Shown here: one piece after another, positions 6,132 to 14,313 of the stretch
How the letters are laid out: every line of letters starts with the position of its first letter
Numbering within the stretch: position 1 is the stretch's first letter
Assembly (NCBI GenBank): GCA_029555965.1
Contig: JAKQHY010000195.1
Span: 1 to 52,449 of the forward strand
Direction of reading: 5' to 3'
From: Chloroflexota bacterium
GTDB taxonomy: Bacteria > Chloroflexota > Anaerolineae > B4-G1 > SLSP01
Length of the DNA stretch: 52,449 nt
Translations under genes and position numbers: made by a program
Notes under the pieces: generated by a model
What the model was told of the DNA's origin: nothing
Databases searched by the model: none
The model's input: the letters and a program-made list of their open reading frames with translations, nothing else

Positions 6132-7217
6132 ATGATCAATCGTATTGGGGTGCTGACCGGCGGCGGGGATTGTCCCGGCCTGAATGCGGTGATTCGAGCC
6201 GTGGTGAAAACCGCGATTAACGAATATGGCTGGGATGTCCTGGGCATTGAGGACGGATTTGAGGGTCTCATCCAACCGGGCAAGGTGCGTCCTCTTGGAT
6301 TGGACGATGTGCGAGGCATTCTGGCGCGCGGCGGCACTATCCTGGGAACCACCAACCGCGCCAATCCTTTCGCCTATGAAGTGAGTGTAGATGGGGAGAT
6401 GCGTGTCTTCGATGTGTCGGACGATGTGGTGCGACATGCGCAAATCCTGGGATTGGACGCGCTCGTGGTCATCGGCGGAGATGGTTCGTTGCGCATCACC
6501 CACGAATTGAGTCAGAAAGGCCTTAAGGCAGTGGGGGTCCCTAAAACTATTGACAACGACTTGTCGGAAACGAATGTCACCTTTGGGTTTGACACGGCAG
6601 TTAATACGGCGGTGGGGGCGCTGGATCGTCTCCATACCACTGCTGAAAGCCACCATCGCGCGCTCATTCTTGAGGTAATGGGGCGAGATGCGGGGTGGAT
6701 CGCGCTCCAGGCCGGCATTGCCGGGGATGCGGATGTCATCCTCATCCCAGAAATTCCTTATGATCTGATGCATGTGGTGGAGAAGGTGGTTGCGCGCAGC
6801 CGGAGCGGAGTCAAGTACAGTATTATTGTGGTGGCGGAGGGCGCGCGTCCGGTAGGGGGGGCCGCAGTTTATCAGGAGCGGCGCGAGGTAGGAGCGGAGC
6901 GCCGGCTCGGAGGCATCGGGGCCGCGTTAGCGGAGCAACTTCGGGCGCAGAACAATGCGGTGGAGGTGCGGGTGACCGTGCTGGGACATTTGCAGCGCGG
7001 CGGCTCGCCGACTGCCTTTGATCGCTTGCTGGCGACGCGCTTCGGCGCAATGGCGGTGCGCCTTATTGCCGATGGGCGACTGGGGTACATGGTTGCATTG
7101 CGGGATGAGCAAATTGTATCCGTCCCTATCGCTGCTGCCGTTGCCGCGCAGAAACTTGTGCCTCTGGACAGCGACATTCTCCAGACCGCGCGAGCATTGG
7201 GCATCTGCCTGGGATGA
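6132..7217 (+). CDS. pfkA: ATP-dependent 6-phosphofructokinase
   Basis: This 361-residue enzyme phosphorylates fructose 6-phosphate to the 1,6-bisphosphate in glycolysis. Visible motifs are LTGGGDCPGLNAVIR near the N-terminus, GGDGS at 115-119, PKTIDND at 137-143 with catalytic Asp141, an MGRDAG segment for substrate binding, and LGHLQRGG...D near the C-terminus. Gly at the fourth position of GGDG predicts ATP use, while PPi-dependent enzymes have Asp there. Lys in PKTIDND is shared with group III and PPi-type enzymes, so phosphoryl-donor specificity is predicted and not certain. A GAGGAGG site precedes the ATG. It stands alone between terminators; the aldolase of the same pathway is at 49415. 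Confidence 0.96.
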   Translation: MINRIGVLTGGGDCPGLNAVIRAVVKTAINEYGWDVLGIEDGFEGLIQPGKVRPLGLDDVRGILARGGTILGTTNRANPFAYEVSVDGEMRVFDVSDDVVRHAQILGLDALVVIGGDGSLRITHELSQKGLKAVGVPKTIDNDLSETNVTFGFDTAVNTAVGALDRLHTTAESHHRALILEVMGRDAGWIALQAGIAGDADVILIPEIPYDLMHVVEKVVARSRSGVKYSIIVVAEGARPVGGAAVYQERREVGAERRLGGIGAALAEQLRAQNNAVEVRVTVLGHLQRGGSPTAFDRLLATRFGAMAVRLIADGRLGYMVALRDEQIVSVPIAAAVAAQKLVPLDSDILQTARALGICLG

Positions 7218-7266
7218 CCTATCCGGCCAGCTAGCGACCGCCCGGTGTGGGGAAAGATGAAAGTGG

Positions 7267-7307
7267 GGGGCGGCGACGTTACACGTCGCCGCCCCCTGTG
7301 TTTTTTG
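7267..7307. terminator. Terminator between pfkA and the convergent cpaF gene
   Basis: A 13-bp perfect GC stem (7267-7279 with 7285-7297), 5-nt loop, then TGTG and six T residues. It lies 50 bases after the pfkA stop and just beyond the 3' end of the convergent gene. Confidence 0.87.
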
Positions 7308-7328
7308 ATTGGGCTGCATCAGCGATTC

Positions 7329-8798
7329 TTACTGGTAGGGGCTGGGCTTCTTCATAAACATCGAGGGTGGGAGGTTGAAGCCGCTGCGGACCAGCAACTC
7401 GCTACAGTTGGGGCGGATGCCGGTGGGGCTGTGGTAGCCCTGGATTTTGCCATCCGCGCCGTCGCCTTCGTCGAAGAACTTGTAGATTTCCTGCATGATG
7501 ACATTTTCCCCTTCCATTCCCAAGATTTCGGAGACGGACACAACCTTGCGGCTGCCGTCGCGCAGGCGGGAAGCCTGCACAATCATGTGGATAGCGGAGG
7601 CGATCTGGCGGCGCACCGTCATCAGGGGCAGGTCGGCGCCGGCCATCAACACCAGCGTTTCCAGGCGGGAGATGCAGTCGCGCGGGGTGTTGGCGTGGAT
7701 GGTGGTCATACTGCCATCGTGGCCGGTGTTCATCGCCTGGAGCATATCCAACGCCTCGCCGCCGCGGCACTCGCCCACGACGATGCGTTCCGGGCGCATC
7801 CGCAGCGCGTTGATGACGCAGTGACGAATGGTGACTTCGGTGGGGCTGTTCGGATTGGGCTTCTTCGTCTCCAAGCGCACGACGTTGCGCTGGCGCAATT
7901 GCAGTTCGGCGGCGTCCTCGATGGTGACAGTGCGCTCGTGTTCGGGGATGAAGGCGGAAAGAATATTGATGAGCGTGGTCTTGCCGGAGCCGGTGCCGCC
8001 AGAGACGATGATGTTGCGCCGGGAAGCGACGGCGGCCTCCAGAAATTTGACCATGTCTTCGGTGATAGACCCGAATTTGAGCAGGTCGTTGTAGGTGAGT
8101 TTGTCTTTGGAGAACTTGCGGATGGTGATGTTCGGCCCGTCAATGGCGCAGGGACGCAGCACGGCGTTGACGCGCGAGCCGTCGGGCAAGCGGGCGTCAA
8201 TGAGGGGGTGGTCGCTGCTGGCGACGCGGCCCAACGGCAGCACGATGCGCTTGATGATGCGCTCAACGTGATCGTCGTCCAGGAATTTGAAGCCGCTTTC
8301 GCTCAACCGGCCTTTCATTTCTACGAAGACGATGTACGGGCCGTTGACCATAATTTCGGTCAGGTCGGTGCGATCAATGAGCGGCTGGATCGGCCCAAAC
8401 CCAAAGATTTCGTTCATGATGCCTTCGTAGAACTGTTCCTGGGTGATGCTGGGCGGCAGACGGAATCCGCCGCCGGAGAGGAGTTGATCCAGCTTTTCAC
8501 GCGCCACCTGTTCGCGCTCTGGGGTGCGTTCCAGGGGCAAGTCGAGGGCGAGGGTGGGGGCTAGGAATTTTTTGCGGATGTTGTCGGCGATCTGGATTTG
8601 CATTTTCAGCAGCGCCGCGCGTTGTTCCGGCATGAAGCCCCGTTGGGTAGGCGTTCCCGGCGGGTCCGGTTCCAGGGGAATCAGGAACGAATCGCGCACT
8701 TCTTCTTTTTTCTCTGCTTTAGGTGGAGCGGGTTTCGGGGTGGTGGCAGGTTGTGCCGGAGCGCTCGGTTGTTCTTTGCGTTTACCAAAAACTCCCAT
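7329..8798 (-). CDS. CpaF/TadA-type secretion ATPase
   Basis: This 489-residue type II/IV secretion ATPase powers assembly of Flp/Tad pili or related secretion machines at the cytoplasmic membrane. A Pro/Ala-rich, charged N-terminal tail (1-60) precedes an N-terminal domain with EIMVNGP (148-153) and [11 protein letters not shown]. Walker A GGTGSGKT is at 267-274, with the later [23 protein letters not shown] block and [11 protein letters not shown] typical of the family. The start at 8798 is chosen for the GGGAGG site; an upstream in-frame extension would lie in repeat family A. No tadB, tadC, pilin or prepilin-peptidase gene is near, so it is separated from its usual cluster. Confidence 0.95.
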   Translation of the reverse strand: MGVFGKRKEQPSAPAQPATTPKPAPPKAEKKEEVRDSFLIPLEPDPPGTPTQRGFMPEQRAALLKMQIQIADNIRKKFLAPTLALDLPLERTPEREQVAREKLDQLLSGGGFRLPPSITQEQFYEGIMNEIFGFGPIQPLIDRTDLTEIMVNGPYIVFVEMKGRLSESGFKFLDDDHVERIIKRIVLPLGRVASSDHPLIDARLPDGSRVNAVLRPCAIDGPNITIRKFSKDKLTYNDLLKFGSITEDMVKFLEAAVASRRNIIVSGGTGSGKTTLINILSAFIPEHERTVTIEDAAELQLRQRNVVRLETKKPNPNSPTEVTIRHCVINALRMRPERIVVGECRGGEALDMLQAMNTGHDGSMTTIHANTPRDCISRLETLVLMAGADLPLMTVRRQIASAIHMIVQASRLRDGSRKVVSVSEILGMEGENVIMQEIYKFFDEGDGADGKIQGYHSPTGIRPNCSELLVRSGFNLPPSMFMKKPSPYQ

Positions 8799-8810
8799 AG
8801 TGCCTCCCTT

Positions 8811-9054
8811 GAAAATAGCCACAGAGATCACAGAGTTCACAGAGAAAACCCTTTGTGTCCTTCGTGTCCTTTGTGGTGAAAATTTTCATCCAACCGCTGG
8901 TGAACCGCCGGGTAATGATGAATTCCTCTGAAAATAGCCACAGAGGGCACAGAGAACACAGAGAAAAAAGAAAATCTCTGCGTCTCTGCGGTGAAAATTT
9001 TCATCCAACCGCTGGTGAACTGCCGGTTAATGATGGATTCTCTTTAGAATAGCC
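8811..9054. repeat. Repeat family A, copies 2 and 3, in direct tandem
   Basis: The gap from 8799 to 9309 has no gene. Two copies of the family A repeat stand head to tail with a period of about 119 bases (8811-8927, 8930-9054). Both begin GAAAATAGCCACAGAG and end near AATGATG(A/G)ATTC. Orientation is opposite to the copy at 901-1021. A fragment like the start of another unit (AGAATAGCC) ends the array. The rest of the gap, to 9254, shows nothing recognisable. Confidence 0.88.
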
Positions 9055-9254
9055 GCTAACGCAGCAAACTAGACGACAGTTTTTTTTCACGAGGGGCACG
9101 CTGCCCTGTGAAAACATGTTTTTGTAGTTTGGGGGATTCGTTTGATACCTTACACAAAATCATATCACATGTCTCTGGTTTGCACAATTGTGGGGAGGGC
9201 GTTTCACGCAGAGAGTCTCTTCTTGCCCTAAATTTGAATCGCTTCCCCATCATG

Positions 9255-9298
9255 CCAGTTGGGGGGGCGCCGCATGCTTCTGGCCCGCCCCCAACTGG
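9255..9298. other. Hairpin just after the LysM/PA14 gene
   Basis: CCAGTTGGGGG (9255-9265) and CCCCCAACTGG (9288-9298) form an 11-bp perfect stem around a 22-base GC-rich loop. It starts 12 bases after the stop codon of the minus-strand gene, but lacks a T tract. It may act as an RNA end-protector or a weak terminator. Confidence 0.5.
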
Positions 9299-9309
9299 AA
9301 AAGTATGGA

Positions 9310-10587
9310 TTACCGTCGTTCCCACCAGACGTAAATGAGCGCGTTGCCTCCATCTTCGTAATATTCTACCTGAAGGGTGTGCGTGCCTTTGAGCATTTCC
9401 ACTTCTACGCAATAATTGGGGTAGCCGGGGGAGCCGTGCCACTCATCAATGATGCGCTGTCCGTTCACCGTGACGCGCACCCCGTCATCGGCGCGCGCGC
9501 AGAAGGCGTAATTGTCTTCATAGAGCCAGAGTTTCCGCGTCCAACGGGCGCTAAAGCCATCGGAAGGAATCCCATCCATTGGCGCCGCCTGATTCCATTC
9601 AAAGCCAATAAAAGAGTCCATCCGCGTGACAGTGGGCGTCCCACTCAAATCGCGATTTCCGAAATATTCGCCCAACCAGGCGCCATCGGTGGCGCCGGGC
9701 GTGCTGCTGCTCCCGGGCGTCGGTGTGAATGTCACGCTGGGTGTCGCTGTGGGGACCGGCGCCGCGCCCAGCCGTTTGAAGGAGAATTGAATGGCTGCCG
9801 CTCCCGTATCCTCGAAATAATCAATGACAACCAGGTGACTACCGGCCGTTAAGGTGATGTCCACCTCCTGCTTGCTACCCGGCTGAAGCCCCCACGCATC
9901 CAATGCCAGGACGCCATCCACCCAGATACGCGCGCCATCATCCGCGGTGACTGTGAAACGGTACAGTCCCCCCTGGAAGTTGATCGTGCGTGTCCAACGG
10001 ACCGAAAACTGGTCGGTGTTCAAGCGCGTATCGGGTGAGCGCTGCCCCCATTGAAAGTTCACCGCCGCGTCATTGCGTACGAACAAGGGACTTCCCGCCA
10101 ACTCTTTGCCAACATAGTACTCACCCTGCCAGGCCGTGCTTGTGCTGGGCGGCGCCACCGTGGTCGGGCGCGGCGTGGCGGCCGGCGCCGCGCCTGGGAT
10201 TTGCAGGCGCTGCCCTATGTAGATGTGGTTCAAATTATAGAGACCGTTCGCCTGGGCAATGGCCCAAGCGGTTGTGCCATAATAGCGAGCGATGCTGTAT
10301 AATGTATCACCAGCTTTGACCACATATATGTTGCCAACCGCCGGCGGCGCCGCGTTGCCGGAAGGAACCACCAGGCGTTGTCCCACGTAAATATGATTGG
10401 GGTTGAGGATGTTGTTGGCACGCGCCAAGGCGGTTACATCCACGCCATACCGGCGAGCGATGCTGAACATTGTGTCCCCAGGTTGTACTATATGCACGGT
10501 TCCTTGTGCAATCGGTCGCGCCTGCACGACGGCGTTGCTGAGCAATACCATACTGATCAACAACAACCCTATCACTATCTTCTTCAT
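9310..10587 (-). CDS. Secreted protein with two LysM and two PA14 domains
   Basis: This is a 425-residue exported protein. A signal peptide (MKKIVIGLLLISMVLLSNA, cleaved near residue 25) is followed by two LysM domains (about 30-74 and 83-127, each with V-x-x-G-D-T and a closing I-Y-(V/I)-G-Q-R-L), which bind peptidoglycan or chitin-like glycans. After a Pro/Thr linker come two PA14-type beta-sandwich domains (about 147-270 and 300-425, with F-x-x-R-W-T-R and A-D-D-G-x-R-(I/V)-x-V-(D/N)-G), which often bind carbohydrate. No catalytic domain is seen, so it is probably a wall-attached glycan-binding protein. The start is the ATG six bases after AGGAGG; an ATG directly abutting that site is less likely. 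Confidence 0.9.
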   Translation of the reverse strand: MKKIVIGLLLISMVLLSNAVVQARPIAQGTVHIVQPGDTMFSIARRYGVDVTALARANNILNPNHIYVGQRLVVPSGNAAPPAVGNIYVVKAGDTLYSIARYYGTTAWAIAQANGLYNLNHIYIGQRLQIPGAAPAATPRPTTVAPPSTSTAWQGEYYVGKELAGSPLFVRNDAAVNFQWGQRSPDTRLNTDQFSVRWTRTINFQGGLYRFTVTADDGARIWVDGVLALDAWGLQPGSKQEVDITLTAGSHLVVIDYFEDTGAAAIQFSFKRLGAAPVPTATPSVTFTPTPGSSSTPGATDGAWLGEYFGNRDLSGTPTVTRMDSFIGFEWNQAAPMDGIPSDGFSARWTRKLWLYEDNYAFCARADDGVRVTVNGQRIIDEWHGSPGYPNYCVEVEMLKGTHTLQVEYYEDGGNALIYVWWERR

Positions 10588-10660
10588 TGCCATCCTCCTG
10601 AACATGACTATAGAGTAGTTTACTAATTCTTGGAACATTGTCGGGACAAACACTACCTCT

Positions 10661-10689
10661 ATAATATACGTTAGGTGACTTGAGGTCAA
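10661..10689 (-). promoter_or_regulatory. Promoter of the LysM/PA14 gene
   Basis: On the minus strand, TTGACC (10689-10684) and TATTAT (10666-10661) are spaced by exactly 17 bases. The start codon is about 75 bases downstream. It is back to back with the promoter for the pseudo-receiver gene. Confidence 0.75.
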
Positions 10690-10694
10690 GCCAC

Positions 10695-10724
10695 TTAACA
10701 TTTTAGCGACTTATCGTGTATAAT
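10695..10724 (+). promoter_or_regulatory. Promoter of the pseudo-receiver gene
   Basis: TTAACA (10695-10700) and a perfect TATAAT (10719-10724) are spaced by 18 bases. The -35 boxes of this promoter and of the divergent one are only five bases apart, so the two polymerases would compete. Confidence 0.7.
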
Positions 10725-10739
10725 GTAAAATGAAAGTGT

Positions 10740-11165
10740 ATGTTAGAAAACAGTAAACAAAACCCATTTTCCTTTGGAACAATCTCGATGCCTCGTATAT
10801 TGAGTCTGGATACTGAACCAGAAGTTTTAGAATTATTACACACTATTTTTGTGCGGGCCGGATACGAGCATTTGTACACAACCGATAATGAAGAGGCCCT
10901 GGCTATTCTGCGTAAAGGGGGGATTGATCTATTTACGCAGAATATTCTGCATTATGACCTGAATGGTTGCGAGTTTTATCAAATGATGCAATCCGAGTGT
11001 GCCCTGAAAAATATTCCTGTGTTGCTTATTACCAGCCTGGACCCCGCCACGTTACCATCAGATTATTTTAAGATGATTGCGCCACTCTATCCGAAGCATT
11101 ACATTTCGATGCCTTTTGGACCTAAGAAATTGCTCACTGCTGTTGAAACCACCTTAAAAGGGTAG
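10740..11165 (+). CDS. Degenerate receiver-domain protein (pseudo-receiver)
   Basis: The protein is 141 residues from the ATG at 10740, or 125 from the ATG at 10788. The second start is favoured because the promoter leaves only about nine bases of leader before the first. It has a CheY-like fold pattern but key residues are changed (numbering from 10788). The acidic pair is D8-T9, the phospho-Asp position in D-L-F-T-Q-N is Asn52, and the usual Lys of KPF is Met108 in I-S-M-P-F. Thr82 is kept. It therefore should not be phosphorylated in the normal way and may work as a constitutive interaction domain. Base use is more AT-rich than in its neighbours. No output domain is present. Confidence 0.78.
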   Translation: MLENSKQNPFSFGTISMPRILSLDTEPEVLELLHTIFVRAGYEHLYTTDNEEALAILRKGGIDLFTQNILHYDLNGCEFYQMMQSECALKNIPVLLITSLDPATLPSDYFKMIAPLYPKHYISMPFGPKKLLTAVETTLKG

Positions 11166-11178
11166 CTTTCTAATTTGC

Positions 11179-11206
11179 TTGACGTTTATCAATCTGCGTG
11201 TAAGCT
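11179..11206 (+). promoter_or_regulatory. Possible promoter of the M3 peptidase gene
   Basis: TTGACG (11179-11184) and TAAGCT (11201-11206) are spaced by 16 bases. The -10 box is weak. The coding start lies 22 bases downstream. Confidence 0.35.
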
Positions 11207-11227
11207 AAAGTCAGCCCAGAGCAGGGT

Positions 11228-13054
11228 GTGAACAAAAAAACTATGAGCCAAATTGCCTCATCTTTACCTCATTGGGATATGAGCACGGTCTATCCCGGCC
11301 TGGATTCGCCGGAATTTCTGGACAGTTTTTCCCAAAATCAGGCGGACCTTACGGCATTGAAGCACTTGTGGGATGCGCACGGCATGATGCTGCGGCAGTC
11401 GCCGCCGTCGGTGGACGCGGAACTGGTGCGGCTCTTTGAGACGGCGTTGACGCAATTCAACCAGGTGCTGGCGCGCTCTCAGGCGCTTTCCGCTTATGTG
11501 ATGGGTTTTGTCTCTACCGATTCGCGCAATGTGGCAGCTCAGGCTTGCAGGAGTGAATTACAGCTCCAACATGTGCAACTGGATCAACTACAAACACGCC
11601 TGATCGCTTGGCTAGGCGGGCTGGATGTAGAAACGCTTATTGCGCAGTCGGCGGTGGCGCAGGCGCACGCCTACGCCCTCCGAGAAGCCAAGACTGCGGC
11701 GCAGCATCTGATGTCGCCGGAGGAAGAGGCGTTGGCAACCGAGTTGGATTTGACTGGCGGCAAAGCCTGGGCGACCTTATATAACAACTTCAGCTCTCAA
11801 ATCACCGGCGAAGTTGTTACTGGAGAAGCGGTGCAGCGACTGCCTCTCACCGCCATTCGCAACCTAGCCTTTGAGGCTGACCGCGATTTGCGTCGCCGCG
11901 CTTATATGGCCGAATTATCCGCTTGGGAGTCGCACGCCTTGCCTATTGCCGCGGCCCTCAACAGCATTAAGGGACAGATGAATAGCCTGTGTCACAAACG
12001 TGGTTGGGAATCGCCGCTAGATTTTGCCTTGTTTCAAAACCACATAGATCGCGAGACGTTGGACGTGATGTTGGCGACAGCGCAGTCGTTCTTCCCGGAT
12101 TTCCGTCGTTACTTGAAGGCCAAAGCCCGCGCCCTGGGGGTGCCGGCGCTGGCGTGGTATGATTTATTCGCCCCAGTGGGGATGAGCGCGCATGAATGGA
12201 CGTTTCCCGTGGTGCAAGACTTCCTTGTTCAGGTATTTCACGATTTCTCCCCGCGCCTGGGTGGATTGGCCGAACGCGCCTTTCGGGAGCGGTGGATTGA
12301 TGCCGAGCCGCGCGATGGCAAGCGCGGCGGCGCATTTTGCAGTTGGGTGCGGGAGGGCGAATCCCGCATCTTAACAAATTTTAAGGCCACCTACGCCGGG
12401 ATGAGCACCCTGGCCCATGAATTGGGGCACGCTTACCACAACCTGACCCGCTCCGGTTGTACCTGCATCCAGCGTCGGACTCCGATGACGTTGGCCGAAA
12501 CTGCCAGCAACTTTTGTGAGATCCTTGTGCGAGAGGCCGCCTATAAGGTGGCCTCCCCCGAGGAACAATTCGTCATCTTGGAAGCCTCCCTTCAGGATGC
12601 TACACAGGTTATTGTGGACATCACCAGCCGCTATCTTTTCGAGACGGAAATATTCTACCGCCGCCAGCGCCGTGAACTTGCCGTATCAGAATTCAATGCG
12701 ATGATGGGTGATAGCCAGCGTGCAACGTATGGCGATGGGCTGGATGGCGCGCTTCTCCATCCCTATATGTGGGCGGTCAAATCCCATTATTACAGCAGCG
12801 CCTTCTACAATTTCCCCTATATGTTTGGACTGCTTTTCAGCCTGGGACTGTTTGCTTACTACCAGGAAGCGCCAGAGTTGTTCATGGCGCATTACGATGA
12901 CTTTTTGGCGAACACCGGTATGGAGGATGCGGCGACACTTGCGGCGCGCTTTGGCATAGATGTGCGCCGCCCTGCGTTTTGGGAGAAAAGTCTGCAAGGG
13001 ATCGTCAGAGATATTGACCGTTTTGAACAACGGGTAGATACTGTGTGCGGATGA
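11228..13054 (+). CDS. M3 family oligoendopeptidase (PepF-like)
   Basis: This 608-residue zinc metallopeptidase belongs to the M3 family. The zinc motif HELGH is at residues 397-401 (H397, E398, H401), followed by a downstream E-T-A-S-N-F-C-E segment supplying the third ligand. The mostly helical N-terminal half and the late Y-(S)-x-x-F-Y-N-F-P-Y-M-F-G block fit PepF-type oligoendopeptidases, which degrade short peptides in the cytoplasm. No signal peptide is present. The start is GTG at 11228, with ATG at 11243 as an alternative; ribosome-binding sites are weak for both. It is full length for the family and stands alone. Confidence 0.93.
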   Translation: MNKKTMSQIASSLPHWDMSTVYPGLDSPEFLDSFSQNQADLTALKHLWDAHGMMLRQSPPSVDAELVRLFETALTQFNQVLARSQALSAYVMGFVSTDSRNVAAQACRSELQLQHVQLDQLQTRLIAWLGGLDVETLIAQSAVAQAHAYALREAKTAAQHLMSPEEEALATELDLTGGKAWATLYNNFSSQITGEVVTGEAVQRLPLTAIRNLAFEADRDLRRRAYMAELSAWESHALPIAAALNSIKGQMNSLCHKRGWESPLDFALFQNHIDRETLDVMLATAQSFFPDFRRYLKAKARALGVPALAWYDLFAPVGMSAHEWTFPVVQDFLVQVFHDFSPRLGGLAERAFRERWIDAEPRDGKRGGAFCSWVREGESRILTNFKATYAGMSTLAHELGHAYHNLTRSGCTCIQRRTPMTLAETASNFCEILVREAAYKVASPEEQFVILEASLQDATQVIVDITSRYLFETEIFYRRQRRELAVSEFNAMMGDSQRATYGDGLDGALLHPYMWAVKSHYYSSAFYNFPYMFGLLFSLGLFAYYQEAPELFMAHYDDFLANTGMEDAATLAARFGIDVRRPAFWEKSLQGIVRDIDRFEQRVDTVCG

Positions 13055-13212
13055 AATGTGAGGCTATGGCACGTTTCGTATTTTGCTAAGAAGCGGCTGC
13101 TTCAGAATGGTGTGTGGTATAATTTCTGTATAAATCACGAATCGTTGCGCCATTTTCCGTGAAGTTTTCGCCCTATCTAGGGCGACCCGCCGGAGGATGA
13201 AAGGAGTGCTCA

Positions 13213-14295
13213 ATGGAGCTTGGTATCATCGGTTTGCCCACCAGTGGGAAGACCACCGTTTTTAACGCGTTGACCAAAGCTGATCGGCCTACTACCACGG
13301 CCTCTACCGGCAAGCTGGAATTGTTCAGTATGGTAGTGGATGTCCCGGATGCGCGGGTGGACATCCTGAGTGAGATGTATCACCCCCGCAAGACTATCTA
13401 TGCCAAGGTTGCCTATACCGACATTGCCGGCCTGGATCAGGATTTGGGCAAAAAAGGCTTGAGCGGTGAGTTGCGTAACAAAATTGCGCCGATGGATGCT
13501 TTTGTCCATGTGGTGCGTGCGTTTGACAACCCGCAAGCCCCGCATCTTCTGGGCAGCGTCAATCCCCAACGCGATTTGGATACCTTGGATGGTGAGTTCA
13601 TCCTGGCCGACATGATGACGGTCGAGAACCGGCTTCAGCGGATCGCGGAAGGGTTGCATAAGGGCGCGCGTGGCCCAGAGCGTCAGGCGCTCCAGGATAG
13701 TCAAGCGCTTTTTGAACGGCTGCGCGACGCCCTCAACGCCGGAACGCCGCTGCGTGACCTTGGCCTTACCCTTGAGGAAAAGATCGGTTTGCGTGGCTAC
13801 AGCCTGTTGAGCCTCAAGCCCGTATTGGTGCTGCTCAATACCGGTGAAACGCCGCTTCAGCCGGAAAAAGTGCTTTCTTATGCTCATGCAGATTCCGTAG
13901 TATTAGCGCTTCAAGGCAAACTGGAAATGGAAATCAGCCAACTGGAACCCGATGAGGCGCAGATGTTTATGGAAGAATTTGCCATCAGGGAACTGGCGGC
14001 CAGCCGTGTCATCCAAGCCTCCTATCAACTCGTTAATCTGCAATCTTTCTTCACCGTTGGGGAAGATGAGGTGCGCGCGTGGAATGTTCCTGTTGGGGCG
14101 ACAGCGTTGGAGGCTGCCGCTGCCATTCACTCCGATTTGGCGCGCGGTTTCATTCGTGCCGAAGTGATTGCTTACCATGACCTCATCGAGGCTGGAAATA
14201 TGGCGGCTGCACGCAAAGCGGGTAAACTGCAATTGGAAGGAAAAGAGTATATTGTCAAAGATGGAGACATCGTACACATTCGTTTCTCCGTCTAA
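13213..14295 (+). CDS. ychF: Obg-family GTPase/ATPase YchF
   Basis: This 360-residue P-loop protein has G1 GLPTSGKTT at 7-15, a switch region ending in YTDIAGLDQD, and LLNTGE where other GTPases have NKxD. The altered G4 is characteristic of YchF/OLA1, which prefers ATP. A central helical insertion (about 115-205) and a C-terminal TGS domain (about 275-360, ending K-D-G-D-I-V-H-I-R-F) complete the architecture. YchF binds ribosomes and modulates stress responses. The sequence differs from typical YchF in places (LPTSGK, DLGKKG), so it may be a divergent paralogue. A histidine kinase follows 18 bases after the stop, suggesting co-transcription. A TATAAT at 13118-13123 may be its -10 box. Confidence 0.88.
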   Translation: MELGIIGLPTSGKTTVFNALTKADRPTTTASTGKLELFSMVVDVPDARVDILSEMYHPRKTIYAKVAYTDIAGLDQDLGKKGLSGELRNKIAPMDAFVHVVRAFDNPQAPHLLGSVNPQRDLDTLDGEFILADMMTVENRLQRIAEGLHKGARGPERQALQDSQALFERLRDALNAGTPLRDLGLTLEEKIGLRGYSLLSLKPVLVLLNTGETPLQPEKVLSYAHADSVVLALQGKLEMEISQLEPDEAQMFMEEFAIRELAASRVIQASYQLVNLQSFFTVGEDEVRAWNVPVGATALEAAAAIHSDLARGFIRAEVIAYHDLIEAGNMAAARKAGKLQLEGKEYIVKDGDIVHIRFSV

Positions 14296-14313
14296 TCTCT
14301 GCCAGGAGTCATT

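Noticed and set aside
7245..8564. A 439-residue open frame opposite the CpaF gene
   Set aside because: It overlaps a terminator and a complete secretion ATPase gene; no motif or ribosome-binding site was found.
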